DNA of 64,000 nucleotides from JBMOPD01 sp049323615. Lineage in GTDB: Bacteria > Bacillota > Desulfotomaculia > Desulfotomaculales > Desulfocucumaceae. The position numbers were made by a program, and so were the translations under genes. The notes under the pieces are model-generated. The model was not told the DNA's origin and did no database searches. It saw only the letters and a list, made by a program, of their open reading frames with translations. The stretch is taken from contig JBMOPD010000017.1 in the NCBI GenBank assembly GCA_049323615.1, positions 1 through 64,000 of the forward strand. The letters are read 5' to 3'. Position 1 is the stretch's first letter, and the number at the start of each line of letters is the position of its first letter. Of the stretch, positions 25,546 to 34,542 are shown in pieces.

Positions 25546-25771
25546 CTGCGAGCCTGATTTGTTCATTTAGCTCACCAAAAAGAGAGGCAGTCTTGAAGAC
25601 CACCCCCCCCGGTAAGTCCAAATCCTTGAAACCCTTTTAGACAATCTAAAGGGCCAACACGTTTTTTAAAACTATTCAATTAAACTTAATTATAACTAAT
25701 TGGTAATCCCCTATCAATACTAAATGTTTTATCCTAACCGTCCATTGACTGTGATGACTTACGGCTGACAG

Positions 25772-27349
25772 CTACTTTACCTTAAACCGGCCGGCCAGGT
25801 TTTCCAGGTCCAAAACCAACCTGTTTAAGTTTTCTGCGGCCGCCGTCACTTCCTCCATGGCGGCCGTCTGCTCCTGGGCGGTGGCCGCCATGTTCTGTAC
25901 GCCCGACGACACCTGCTGGGCCGCCGCCGCCACGCTCTGCACCTGTTCGGTAAGGCCTTCGGTCAGGTTGATTATTCCCGCCAGGGATGCGCTAACCTCT
26001 TCGATCACCTGTGTTCCGTGGGCGACCTTGTCCGCTCCGGAGGCTATCACCTGCACCGCCTGGTTGGAGCGGTTCAATACCCTGGCAGTCAGCTGCTGAA
26101 TTTCCTTGGCGGAACGTCCGGATTCCTCAGCCAGCTGCCTGACCTCTTCGGCCACCACCGAGAAGCCCCTGCCGTATTCACCGGCCCTGGCCGCCTCTAT
26201 AGCCGCGTTAAGGGCAAGGAGATTGGTCTGTTCGGCAATGCCGGTGATCATGTCCACAAACTGGTTTATGCTGTTAATATCACCAGCCAGATCGTTTATA
26301 GCCTCCTGCACTTTATTGGTGGACGCCGCAATGCCGGCCATCTCCCCGCTGATCTGGACAAGCCCCTCCCGTCCGGTACCGGCATGGGAGGCCATCTCGG
26401 AGGCCGACCGGGCCACCTCCCGGGTGTTTGCCGCCACCTGTTCCACCGTGGCGGCTATTTCACCGGTGGTGGCCGCGGTCTGGCTTGCCCCGGCGGAGGT
26501 CTGCTGGGCCTGGGCAGCCAGCCGTGACGAATGGTCCGCCAATTTCCCGGCTATCTCGGTGATCTTGCCGGCAAATTCCTCCAGGCTGTTTTTCATCTGG
26601 TTGAACGACCGCGCCAGCTGTCCCAGCTCATCCCTGCCCCTTACCTCCATATCGCCCCCGGTCAGGTCCCCGCCGGCAATTATTTCGGCCTTGCCGCTGA
26701 TCATGGCCAGGGGCCGTGATATGGACCGTGAAAGCAAAAAGACTATAACAAGCCCGACTATAATTGCTAAAACGGCTATAACCGTTGATATGAAAGAAAC
26801 CTGTTTAACATTCCGGCTGAGCTGGACATTATGCTCTTCCGCCATTTTTTCTTCATACCGGACAAATTCATCAATGGCGAAAGTAATTTCATTCAATATC
26901 CGCATGTTTTCCAGATTGTAGTTGATGGCCTCCTCCATTTTGCCGGCGTCTTTCAGGTCAATCAGGTCTTTCACAAATTTGTCGTATGCGGCCAGCTTGC
27001 CGCTGATATTCTCCAGTAGTACCTGTTCTTCAAGGACCTGAGTCCTCGGGTTCATCTCAACGGTTCTTTCATAGGCTTGTTGCAGCGATTTACGGGAGGA
27101 CTCCCGGTACTCGGCCAATCCGGTCAAAAGATACCCGCGCACATTGTAACCCGAATTGATAAAGTCGGTGGACAATGCCTGGGCCTGATCTTTCAGCCAT
27201 AACTTGTTGGCAATCAAGTCGCTGTAATGCCTGTCCGTCATGTTGATATTATAAATCAGGTACCCCATGACGGTTGCCGTTATCAGCATAACCATCCCAA
27301 GGCCAACTATCATTTTACCTTTGATAGTCACCGTAATCATTCCCTTCAT
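25772..27349 (-). CDS. Transmembrane methyl-accepting chemotaxis protein
   Basis: A 525-residue chemoreceptor: first membrane helix (KMIVGLGMVMLITATVMGYL), a ~150-residue four-helix-bundle sensor (CHASE3-like), second helix (FISTVIAVLAIIVGLVIVFLL), HAMP (~205-260), then the MCP domain with tip motif LLALNAAIEAARAGEYGRGF. The C-terminal end carries Gln/Glu-rich methylation helices. The ligand is unknown. It stands alone, between the ion transporter leader and an AT-rich gap. Confidence 0.93.
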   Translation of the reverse strand: MKGMITVTIKGKMIVGLGMVMLITATVMGYLIYNINMTDRHYSDLIANKLWLKDQAQALSTDFINSGYNVRGYLLTGLAEYRESSRKSLQQAYERTVEMNPRTQVLEEQVLLENISGKLAAYDKFVKDLIDLKDAGKMEEAINYNLENMRILNEITFAIDEFVRYEEKMAEEHNVQLSRNVKQVSFISTVIAVLAIIVGLVIVFLLSRSISRPLAMISGKAEIIAGGDLTGGDMEVRGRDELGQLARSFNQMKNSLEEFAGKITEIAGKLADHSSRLAAQAQQTSAGASQTAATTGEIAATVEQVAANTREVARSASEMASHAGTGREGLVQISGEMAGIAASTNKVQEAINDLAGDINSINQFVDMITGIAEQTNLLALNAAIEAARAGEYGRGFSVVAEEVRQLAEESGRSAKEIQQLTARVLNRSNQAVQVIASGADKVAHGTQVIEEVSASLAGIINLTEGLTEQVQSVAAAAQQVSSGVQNMAATAQEQTAAMEEVTAAAENLNRLVLDLENLAGRFKVK

Positions 27350-27447
27350 GGATTAAAGTAAGTATCGACAAATTTTTACTTTCTCCATTATATACCTCTT
27401 TTGCCATTGACGGAAGTATGGTGTCTAAAAAACCTGCCATTTGGCGC

Positions 27448-27621
27448 TTAAAACCGTAAAAAACCGGCCCCAAAGAGGAAACAAGCCTCTTTGGGGGCAA
27501 TCTTCTCTTTATCCTGGTACAGGAAATACCGGCGGTAAATCATCTCCCTGCCGTCCGGCGGCAGGGCGGCCAGGGCCGCGTGGACCGTTTCCCTGGTATC
27601 AAGCTCTCCCGGCCGGTCCAT
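27448..27621 (-). pseudogene. Sigma-70 region 4 relic
   Basis: A 57-codon minus-strand frame that reads like the start of sigma region 4: TRETVHAALAALPPDGREMIYRRYF, then DKEKIA, after which the match stops. Region 2 is absent; upstream the frame closes with a stop near 27675. A hairpin CCCCAAAGAGG/CCTCTTTGGGG (27469-27498) with a minus-strand U-run lies inside it. It is best read as a remnant of an ECF-type factor; the evidence is a short motif only. Confidence 0.4.
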
Positions 27622-27958
27622 GTGGAGGGCTATGCCCTGATTGATTTTTAAGGGATTAGTGAGTTTTTTTCTAAATCATATACATTTTTATTTCCACTTA
27701 AAGGAATTTATGGCTATGTGTTGAAATTATTACTTCAACTGGTTTGGGGCAAGAGCATATTTTATTCGGTATTTTAGATGAATACGGGCATGGGGAATAA
27801 ACCTGGGCAATGGAGGTGTTCGGCTTATGTGGTCGGGAAACAACAAAAAATATTTTTAAATTATACCCTAAAGACAAAAGGTGCGCGGTTTTACATGTCT
27901 TTTAAATTCTTATACATATCTTTTAAATTCAAAATAACACAGTAGGAGGTTAATATAC
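27622..27958. other. AT-rich gene-free stretch upstream of the SLH protein gene
   Basis: No supportable gene. It contains a possible 10-codon frame with a good ribosome site (ATG 27827 after GGAGGTG), and two direct copies of TCTTTTAAATTC (27898-27909 and 27919-27930) just before the strong AGGAGGT of the SLH gene. A weak TTTACA...TATACA pair lies there, but the spacing (15) is poor. Confidence 0.5.
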
Positions 27959-29821
27959 ATGATCAGGAGAAAAATACTATCGGTATTGCTGGCGGGCCTG
28001 CTGTTATTTTTTTCTGCGCTCACGGTTAATTTGACCAGGACTTATGCAGATATTACGCCTGAGCAGATAGAAGGCGCGCTGTCAGCCTTAAAAAAACTAA
28101 GCCGCCTCAGCCAGGACCAGGCAGTTCAGGCATTGGATATTGCCCAGGCGGTGGTTGAGAAAGCGGGTATAGATTGGCTGGATAGTGATCAAATCAACAG
28201 TTTAATAGGAAATGGACTAACTAAAAATCATGTAATAACTGCTCTTAAATCTATCAAAGCGGCAGTAACCAACAATTGGAATGAATTGACCAGTCCGGTT
28301 CCATCAACCCAATTGGCCGCTGTGGCCAACCTGGCAAACCAGATAAAAAATGATTTGAACGGGCAGGGATTTATCGATAATTTAGAGGCCCGCGGTATTA
28401 CAATAGCAGACCTTGTATCGGCCACCGTAGATCTGGTTAACATTCAAATAAATTCATGGAACAACCTGCCCAGAGAGGATATTGAAAAAATTATCGACAG
28501 TTATCCCTCCAACGCCCCTTTAGGCAAAGATACAGCAGCTAAATACGGATTAAACTGGGATAACATCGAAAAAATACTGGACAGCCTTACACCTGGCCAG
28601 AAAGACCAGCTGCGGGCGATTTTAATCAGTATCGGCAGCTGGAAGACTGGCGGCGGTGGTAGTGGCGGCGGCGCTGCTCCGGTCAGCGGGACGGTCAGTG
28701 AATCCACCCTGAACAGCGCCCTGGAACTGGCCCAAACCACCGGCAAGATTACCCTGCAGGCGGCGGCATCGGACAACAAGCTGACCCTTACGGCGTCCCA
28801 GTTGAAGAAAGTGCCGGCTTCCGGCATGCCCCTTGAGCTGGTTGTGTCTGGAGTAACTTTCACTATCGATCCGGCCGTGCTGGCCGCCCTGGACCTTAGC
28901 AGCACAGGAAATATCACCTTCGGCGCGGATAAACTGAGCCCCGAAAAAGCCGCGGAACTCACCGGCAAAGGCGCCCCGGGGGTGTACAAATTCATGGGGG
29001 ACGTCTACCAGTTGACTGTGCATGACAATAAGGGCAACGACATTCAGCTGAATGGCGGCATTGCGGTCACTCTGCCGGTACCAGGGGCATACCGGGAGGC
29101 GGCAGCCGCCGCGGCGGCAAACGGCACCCTCAGGGCCGGGCGGTTTAACAGCGGCGCCGGAACATGGGATGAAGTTCCCGGCGACTACGACGGGATAAAC
29201 GGTGTGTTCCGGTTCAGCACCGACAGGTTAAGCCACTGGTCCCTGCTGGCGAAGAAGGTGGTAACTTTCTCCGATATATCAGGTCACTGGGCGCAGAAAG
29301 ATATTGAATACATGGCCAACAGCGGGTACGTATCCGGAATGGGCGGAGGCATATTTGCCCCCGGTGCGGCCATAACCCGGGCCCAGTTTGCCACCCTGCT
29401 GGTCAACGTGCTGAAACTTACCGTTCACACTGAAATCCCCTTTACCGATGTGCCGCCGGGTGAATGGTATTACGGCAGCGTGGCCCGGGCCTATGCCGCC
29501 GGGCTGGTCAGGGGAATAAGCGCCGACAGCTTCGCGCCGGAAGACCCGATCACCCGGGAGCAGATGGCGGCCATGATCTGCAATGCGCTGCGGCATAAGG
29601 CCCTTCTGGAAGAAGCAGCCGATGCGGAAGGAAAGCTTGCCGTTTTCGCCGACCGCTCATCCATATCCGGCTGGGCCAGAATTCCCGTCGCCCAGGTAGT
29701 CAACAGCGGTATCATAAAGGGCAAGCCCCTGAACGGCACGGTTGCTTTTGCCCCGCTGGACCGGGCCACCCGGGCCGAGGCCGCGGTAATGCTGAAAAGG
29801 CTGGTCGAACGGATGAAATAA
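27959..29821 (+). CDS. SLH-domain surface (S-layer-type) protein
   Basis: A 620-residue exported protein. Signal peptide (ILSVLLAGLLLFFSALTV, cleavage near residue 30), a ~200-residue helical N-terminal domain, a Gly-rich hinge (GGGGSGGGA, ~233), a beta-rich middle domain, then three SLH repeats from ~440: FSDISGHWAQKDIEYMANSG, FTDVPPGEWYYGSVARAYA and FADRSSISGWARIPVAQVV. SLH domains bind pyruvylated secondary wall polymer and fix the protein on the cell surface. AGGAGGT eight bases before ATG. A terminator follows, so it is monocistronic. Confidence 0.93.
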   Translation: MIRRKILSVLLAGLLLFFSALTVNLTRTYADITPEQIEGALSALKKLSRLSQDQAVQALDIAQAVVEKAGIDWLDSDQINSLIGNGLTKNHVITALKSIKAAVTNNWNELTSPVPSTQLAAVANLANQIKNDLNGQGFIDNLEARGITIADLVSATVDLVNIQINSWNNLPREDIEKIIDSYPSNAPLGKDTAAKYGLNWDNIEKILDSLTPGQKDQLRAILISIGSWKTGGGGSGGGAAPVSGTVSESTLNSALELAQTTGKITLQAAASDNKLTLTASQLKKVPASGMPLELVVSGVTFTIDPAVLAALDLSSTGNITFGADKLSPEKAAELTGKGAPGVYKFMGDVYQLTVHDNKGNDIQLNGGIAVTLPVPGAYREAAAAAAANGTLRAGRFNSGAGTWDEVPGDYDGINGVFRFSTDRLSHWSLLAKKVVTFSDISGHWAQKDIEYMANSGYVSGMGGGIFAPGAAITRAQFATLLVNVLKLTVHTEIPFTDVPPGEWYYGSVARAYAAGLVRGISADSFAPEDPITREQMAAMICNALRHKALLEEAADAEGKLAVFADRSSISGWARIPVAQVVNSGIIKGKPLNGTVAFAPLDRATRAEAAVMLKRLVERMK

Positions 29822-29836
29822 AGGGAAAATATACCA

Positions 29837-29873
29837 AAAAGGGATTGCGATATGTTTACCGCAATCCCTTTTA
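29837..29873 (+). terminator. Terminator after the SLH protein gene
   Basis: AAAAGGGATTGCG hairpin with CGCAATCCCTTTT, U-run at its end, starting 15 bases past the stop. It could work in both directions. Confidence 0.85.
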
Positions 29874-29932
29874 CGGTAAGAATACAGGTAACCGTAGCCA
29901 AACGGCAAACCCCCAAAAGGTGATCAATCAAT

Positions 29933-30577
29933 ATGCCCAAAAAGTATTTAATATTAGCCGCCTTCATGGTTCTTTCCTTCTCCGTGACGGCAGGATCGGT
30001 ATTGCTGAGACCGGTGCATGAACAAAGAAAAGAAGGCATATCTGTTCAAAACCGGACCGGCGACCTGCGCTTAAAGTTTAAGGATTATGAGGAAGCCGCC
30101 CCCGTAAAGCAGCCGGCGGCCGCAACCAAAGGCGGGGAAGCCGGAGACGCCGTTCTCCAAAGGGCTCCCGGAAGCGGCGGGCCCGGGGTAAAATCAAACA
30201 GCCGGCCCCACCCTTCTTCCGGTGAGGCCGACCCCCTGCTCAGCCGTATCGAACAGAAATACATATCCCGGCTGCAGTCCCTGGGATCAATTTACGAGGC
30301 CAAATTAAACGGCCTTGTTGCGGCGGCCATGAACGAACTGGCCTCCGCCAGAAAGGACAACCCCAACGCCGACATCACCCCGCTGGTAAAAAAGTACTAT
30401 GCCGCCGGAAGGGCCCTGGAAGCGGAGTGCGACTCGCAAGTTTACGCCGTCCTGGAATCCTTTGAAAGGGAGCTGAAGGCAAACTCCTTCCCCCCGGACG
30501 CGGCCTTAAAAGCCAGGGAAACCTATGAAGCCAGAAAAAGCTCCAAAGTTGCCCAAATCACCGCCGGAAGGCCCTGA
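29933..30577 (+). CDS. Exported protein of unknown function
   Basis: A 214-residue protein with an N-terminal signal or anchor (YLILAAFMVLSFSVTAGSVLL), a low-complexity Pro/Ala/Gly/Ser stretch (~55-100), then a helical region rich in Ala, Lys and Glu (PLLSRIEQKYISRLQSLGSI onward). No known domain is recognised. The layout, anchor then linker then helical bundle, resembles small exported proteins near SLH genes. Its stop is about 90 bases from the convergent SpoVD-type PBP gene. Confidence 0.72.
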   Translation: MPKKYLILAAFMVLSFSVTAGSVLLRPVHEQRKEGISVQNRTGDLRLKFKDYEEAAPVKQPAAATKGGEAGDAVLQRAPGSGGPGVKSNSRPHPSSGEADPLLSRIEQKYISRLQSLGSIYEAKLNGLVAAAMNELASARKDNPNADITPLVKKYYAAGRALEAECDSQVYAVLESFERELKANSFPPDAALKARETYEARKSSKVAQITAGRP

Positions 30578-30663
30578 ACCAAAAAATAACTAACCCCGCA
30601 CGGCCTCGCGCAACAGCTCGCCAATGTCCCTGACCTGCAACCTGTTTTCCAATCCCGGTTTGC

Positions 30664-32862
30664 TTAATTCTTTGGCGGGGTGAACTCAACCGTAATCAGA
30701 GCGCCTCTGGGAACCACCTGGCCCGGCCGGGGGCTCTGACCGACGGCAAGGCCGCTGCCCAGTGACCTGAAATTCAAACCCAACTCCTGCAGTATGAATC
30801 CGGCTCTCCTGATAGTCAGTCCCCTCATATCAGGCACCATGACCTGCGGCGGCGGGTTGGCGCTGTTATAGGGAGCTGCTTTCAGGCTTACCGCCGAACC
30901 CTTTTTGACCATGCTGCCGCCGGGGGGATTCTGTTCCGACACCAGTCCCTGCCTGGCGGCCCCCTGAGGGTGAAGTCCGTTTTCCTCCAGGAATTTCCGG
31001 GCTTCTCCCACCGGAAAACCTTTTACATCGGGAACCCGTGCCATCTCGCTGTCGGCGGGCTGGGGAGGCCTGTCCTCCAACTTTTGCTCGGTTTTTGGCT
31101 TGGGCAGGTTGGGGTCTTCAAGGACGTTGAGGTAGTGCAGGGTATCCCGGGCCACAGCCTGAAACACCGGGGCCGCCACATCGCCACCGTGGTACAGCGG
31201 TCCCTTCGGCTCGGCCACCACCACCAGGACGGCGATCCGCGGATTGTCGGCCGGAGCAAAGCCGGCAAATGAGGACACGTACTTGTCCTCTTTGTATCCC
31301 TTCTGCCCGGGCACTTCGGCGGTCCCTGTTTTTCCGGCCACAGCGTAGCCTTCAACATAAGCCTTCTTTGCCGTGCCTTCCAGAACTACCCTCTGAAGCA
31401 GCCTGGTCAACTGCCGGGATGTGTTTTTGGAGATAACCTGCCTTACCACCTGGGGTTCAATATTTCTGACGGTCTTTTTTTCCGGGTCCTCCACCCCCCG
31501 GACCAGGTGCGGTTTAACCAGGTAACCGCCATTGGCCAGGGCTGAAACCGCGGTAATCAACTGTATCGGCGTAACGGCAATGGACTGGCCGATGGCCATG
31601 GTGGCCAGATCGATCTCACTGGCCTTGGCCTCGGGAATAACCAGGCCAATTTCTTCCCCGGGCAAATCCAGCCCCGTCCGCTGTCCGAATCCGAAGCCCC
31701 TGATGTATTTGTAATACAGGACCTTGCCGGCTTTCAGCCCGGTTTGGATAAATACAGGGTTACAGGAATTCATGATTCCCTCGGCAAAGGTTTCGGCTTT
31801 ATGCCCGGCCCAGTCCCAGCACTTAATTTTTATTCCGTTGACCACCGCGTAGCCGGGGTCGTAAAAACCATCCCCCTCCCTGACTATACCTTCCTCCAGA
31901 GCCATGGCCGCCACAAACATTTTCATGGTTGACCCCGGCTCGTAATTAAAATGGACGGCCGGATTGAAATCCCAGACCGGCTGGGGATAAGAGGTATACC
32001 TGGCCGGGTCGTAATTGGGCCGGGCGCCCATGGCCAGGATCTCCCCGCTGACCGGGTCCATGACGATTATGGCTGCCCTGCTCGGCTTGTATTTCTCATC
32101 AATCTTGTCCAGTTCCCTCTCCACATAATACTGTACTGTGTAGTCTATAGTCAGAATAAGGTTATTGCCGGAAACGGGGGGTATGTACTGGGACCTGGTC
32201 TGGGGAAGTTCCCGGCCCCTGGCGTCGATCTCGGTGACCATCCGGCCGGGTACTCCGGACAGCTCGTTGTTGTAGCTTTTTTCAATACCTCCCCGGGCCG
32301 AGGGATCCATGCCCACAAAACCCAGCACGTGAGCGGCCATCATACCCTGGGGATACGACCGCCTGGTTCCGTCCACAAAACCGATTCCGGTTACTTTATT
32401 TTCCTTCAGAAAGTCGCTTAACTTCTGGCAGGTTTCATAGTCAACCTGGCGCTTGATCCAGTAAAAGGGCTGTTTTGAATTCATTATTTTAAGGGTGCCG
32501 GCCTCGTCCAGCCCCAGTATGGCGGCCATCTGTTTGACCACTTTCTCCTTCAGGGCCTTCTCCTTTTCCTCCTTGTCCCCGCCTTCGGCAACCTTAACCT
32601 GGACGGAAAAAATATCCGGGTTGGCATACACTGACTTGACCGGGTAATTGCCCACCATCTCAATGTGGTTCCGGTCATAAATTATACCCCTCCTGGGTTC
32701 CAGGATATCGTCCCTGACCCTTACATCCTTTGCCTTTCTGCTCAACTCTTCCCCCTGCACCAGCTGAAGCCAGGACAGCCGGAAGAGCAGCATGGTAAAG
32801 AATGCCGTTAACAGAATAAGAATGAATGCCAGCCTTTTTTTGGAAAACCACTCGGCGGTCAC
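30664..32862 (-). CDS. spoVD: Class B penicillin-binding protein with two PASTA domains (SpoVD/FtsI type)
   Basis: A 732-residue transpeptidase. Membrane anchor (LAFILILLTAFFTMLLFRLS), PBP dimer domain (RRGIIYDRNHIEMVGN), transpeptidase domain with SxxK in YEPGSTMKMFVA, SxN in IMNSCNPVF, and KTGTAEVPG. Two C-terminal PASTA repeats begin at VPDVKGFPVGEARKFLEE and VPDMRGLTIRRAGFILQE. PASTA-bearing class B PBPs in spore formers are SpoVD (cortex) or PBP2B/FtsI (septum). It stands away from the usual dcw cluster. The symbol is a best guess between these two. Confidence 0.88.
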   Translation of the reverse strand: MTAEWFSKKRLAFILILLTAFFTMLLFRLSWLQLVQGEELSRKAKDVRVRDDILEPRRGIIYDRNHIEMVGNYPVKSVYANPDIFSVQVKVAEGGDKEEKEKALKEKVVKQMAAILGLDEAGTLKIMNSKQPFYWIKRQVDYETCQKLSDFLKENKVTGIGFVDGTRRSYPQGMMAAHVLGFVGMDPSARGGIEKSYNNELSGVPGRMVTEIDARGRELPQTRSQYIPPVSGNNLILTIDYTVQYYVERELDKIDEKYKPSRAAIIVMDPVSGEILAMGARPNYDPARYTSYPQPVWDFNPAVHFNYEPGSTMKMFVAAMALEEGIVREGDGFYDPGYAVVNGIKIKCWDWAGHKAETFAEGIMNSCNPVFIQTGLKAGKVLYYKYIRGFGFGQRTGLDLPGEEIGLVIPEAKASEIDLATMAIGQSIAVTPIQLITAVSALANGGYLVKPHLVRGVEDPEKKTVRNIEPQVVRQVISKNTSRQLTRLLQRVVLEGTAKKAYVEGYAVAGKTGTAEVPGQKGYKEDKYVSSFAGFAPADNPRIAVLVVVAEPKGPLYHGGDVAAPVFQAVARDTLHYLNVLEDPNLPKPKTEQKLEDRPPQPADSEMARVPDVKGFPVGEARKFLEENGLHPQGAARQGLVSEQNPPGGSMVKKGSAVSLKAAPYNSANPPPQVMVPDMRGLTIRRAGFILQELGLNFRSLGSGLAVGQSPRPGQVVPRGALITVEFTPPKN

Positions 32863-32877
32863 CCGTTCACCCCCTGC

Positions 32878-32910
32878 TCGAGGTTTGAGGTTCGGTGTTC
32901 GAGGTTCGAT
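32878..32910. repeat. Intergenic GAGGTTCG-type short tandem repeat
   Basis: Four imperfect copies of an 8-base unit (GAGGTTTG, GAGGTTCG, GTGTTCGA, GAGGTTCG) between the PBP gene and the phosphatase gene. Similar GAGGTGAGAGG runs occur at 16214-16234 and 53399-53411. Confidence 0.5.
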
Positions 32911-32952
32911 GTCTGCCGGATTCTTTCTAATCTCTCGTTAACTGACGGATCA

Positions 32953-33624
32953 CTAAGACATCTCACTTCTTATTTTTCGTTCTATTTTGGCCCTGGGCGG
33001 GATTTCAAGGTCATTGGGCAGGTGGCTGCGGTCGTTCATAAGGGCCACGATGCCGTTGTCCCAGTCGTTAAAATCAACTATATTCAGGGCCGCGTTATCC
33101 TGGCGGATCTTCCAGTATTTATTCAGGTCCATATTTAGCACCGTTCCGATTATACTGCGTACCGGTCCGCCGTGACACACCACGGCCACCTGTTCGTCCG
33201 GATGCTTTTCCACTACTTCCCTGACGGCCGGAACCACCCTGGAAACAAGGTCGGAGAGGCCTTCACCCCCGGGAGTCCGGATGTCCAGGGGCTTTTGCCA
33301 CCACCGCTTGAGCAGGTCACCGTATTTTTCTCTGATTTCGGCGAAGGTGAGGCCTTCCCACTGTCCGAAATTCATTTCCCTCAATGCCGGCCGGGTGATT
33401 ACTTCCAGCCCCAGGGGGATTGCTATCTGGCGGGCTGTCTCCACCGCCCGCCCGAGGTCACTGCTGTATACGGCAGAAATTTTTTGGGTAGCCAGCCGTT
33501 TGGCCAGTGCCCTGGCCTGTTCTATCCCGCTGGCCGAAAGGGGTATATCTACGTGGCCCTGGAATTTCATCTCGGTATTCCAGAGGGTTTCCCCGTGTCT
33601 GATTAAAAAAATGCGGCAGCTCAA
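32953..33624 (-). CDS. Histidine phosphatase, probable alpha-ribazole phosphatase (CobC-like)
   Basis: A 223-residue histidine phosphatase with RHG motif (FLIRHGETLWN), the catalytic acid region MNFGQWEGLTFAEI and second His in VAVVCHGGPVRSIIG. In cobalamin synthesis CobC removes the phosphate from alpha-ribazole phosphate. The generic family includes phosphoglycerate mutase-like enzymes; the CobC assignment rests on its place next to cobS and the rest of the block. TTG start behind GAGGTGATAAATT. Confidence 0.82.
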   Translation of the reverse strand: MSCRIFLIRHGETLWNTEMKFQGHVDIPLSASGIEQARALAKRLATQKISAVYSSDLGRAVETARQIAIPLGLEVITRPALREMNFGQWEGLTFAEIREKYGDLLKRWWQKPLDIRTPGGEGLSDLVSRVVPAVREVVEKHPDEQVAVVCHGGPVRSIIGTVLNMDLNKYWKIRQDNAALNIVDFNDWDNGIVALMNDRSHLPNDLEIPPRAKIERKIRSEMS

Positions 33625-33644
33625 AATTTATCACCTCGTCAATT

Positions 33645-33727
33645 AAGCAATCAGCTGTCAGCCATCAGCAATGGGAATTTTTATTCCGGTGCCGCTTGCG
33701 CGCCGGCCCCCAATCCCCAATCCCTAA
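33645..33727. repeat. Intergenic ATCAGC and CCAATCCC short repeats
   Basis: Between the phosphatase and cobS genes there are ATCAGC-TGTCAGC-CATCAGC (33650-33668) and CCCCAATCCCCAATCCC (33707-33724). A like AGCTGTTAGCAGTTAGC run lies at 38497-38514, before cobQ. Confidence 0.5.
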
Positions 33728-33766
33728 TTAATTATATGATTAGATGAAAGTCCTTTTTCTCCTTCC

Positions 33767-34525
33767 TCACCATATAAAGAGAAAGGGGGCATACCTGTCC
33801 ACCGGCAGGTAAACGAGCAGAACAAGAACCTCGGTTATCTCGTTCAAGGCCCCGTAAGTGTCCCCGGTCAGCCCCCCCAGTATCCTGCTGAAATAGACGC
33901 ATAAAAGGTGGGCGCAAAGGGCCGAAATAAAAAAGATAATCACCCCGCCGGCGCCGCCGGCGGCTACGGCCGCGGCCAGCGCCGTCAGGGAGGCCACCGC
34001 CAGTTCGGGGGTGCCGGTATACCTGGAATAAAGCTTGCCCAGACCCTCCTCCCTGGCGTAAGGGAACCTGGCAATGGCGTAAGTCATGGCCCACCTGCCG
34101 AAAACCGCGATCATGATCAGCGCCGGGAACCTGTCAGTTCCAGCCAGCCCGGTTAAGAGGGCAAACTTGAGCAGCAGAAGGCAGAACACGCCCACGACCC
34201 CGAAGGCCCCCACGCGGCTGTCCCTCATTATTTCCAGCATTCTTTCCCTCGGCCTGCCGCAGAAAAACCCGTCCATTGTGTCCATGAACCCGTCCAGGTG
34301 CAGGCCTCCGGTCAGCAGCACCAGCCCCACCACCACCACCGCCGATGCCGCCGCCGGCGGGAAGAGGAAGCAAGCCAGCTTGTCTATAGCAATGAGCAGG
34401 CCCCCCAAAACAAGCCCCACCAGGGGAAAGAACATCCCGGAACGGCCCAGGCGCCTTTCATCAAAGGCGACATCCCACAGGTGCAGGCGGGTAAGGTGCT
34501 GCAGGGCAAAAATAAAGCTGGACAT
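33767..34525 (-). CDS. cobS: Adenosylcobinamide-GDP ribazoletransferase CobS
   Basis: A 252-residue polytopic membrane enzyme that joins alpha-ribazole to adenosylcobinamide-GDP. Conserved GGLHLDGFMDTMDGF and the following RDSRVGAFG are present. The start ATG has GGGGG nearby. It lies 18 bases after the cbiA gene, so it is in the same transcript. With cobU, cobQ, cbiB and the phosphatase it completes the nucleotide-loop stage except for cobT, which is not in the window. Confidence 0.93.
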   Translation of the reverse strand: MSSFIFALQHLTRLHLWDVAFDERRLGRSGMFFPLVGLVLGGLLIAIDKLACFLFPPAAASAVVVVGLVLLTGGLHLDGFMDTMDGFFCGRPRERMLEIMRDSRVGAFGVVGVFCLLLLKFALLTGLAGTDRFPALIMIAVFGRWAMTYAIARFPYAREEGLGKLYSRYTGTPELAVASLTALAAAVAAGGAGGVIIFFISALCAHLLCVYFSRILGGLTGDTYGALNEITEVLVLLVYLPVDRYAPFLFIW

Positions 34526-34542
34526 TTATATAACCCCCGGTT

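Noticed and set aside
25570..25640. Possible selenocysteine tRNA (GGTCTTCAAGACT looks like an anticodon arm)
   Set aside because: No T-arm GTTCGA, no closing acceptor stem and no CCA; only a short hairpin remains.
27827..27859. Ten-codon leader peptide upstream of the SLH gene
   Set aside because: A good ribosome site alone is not enough; there is no attenuator hairpin tied to it and no conserved residues to judge by.
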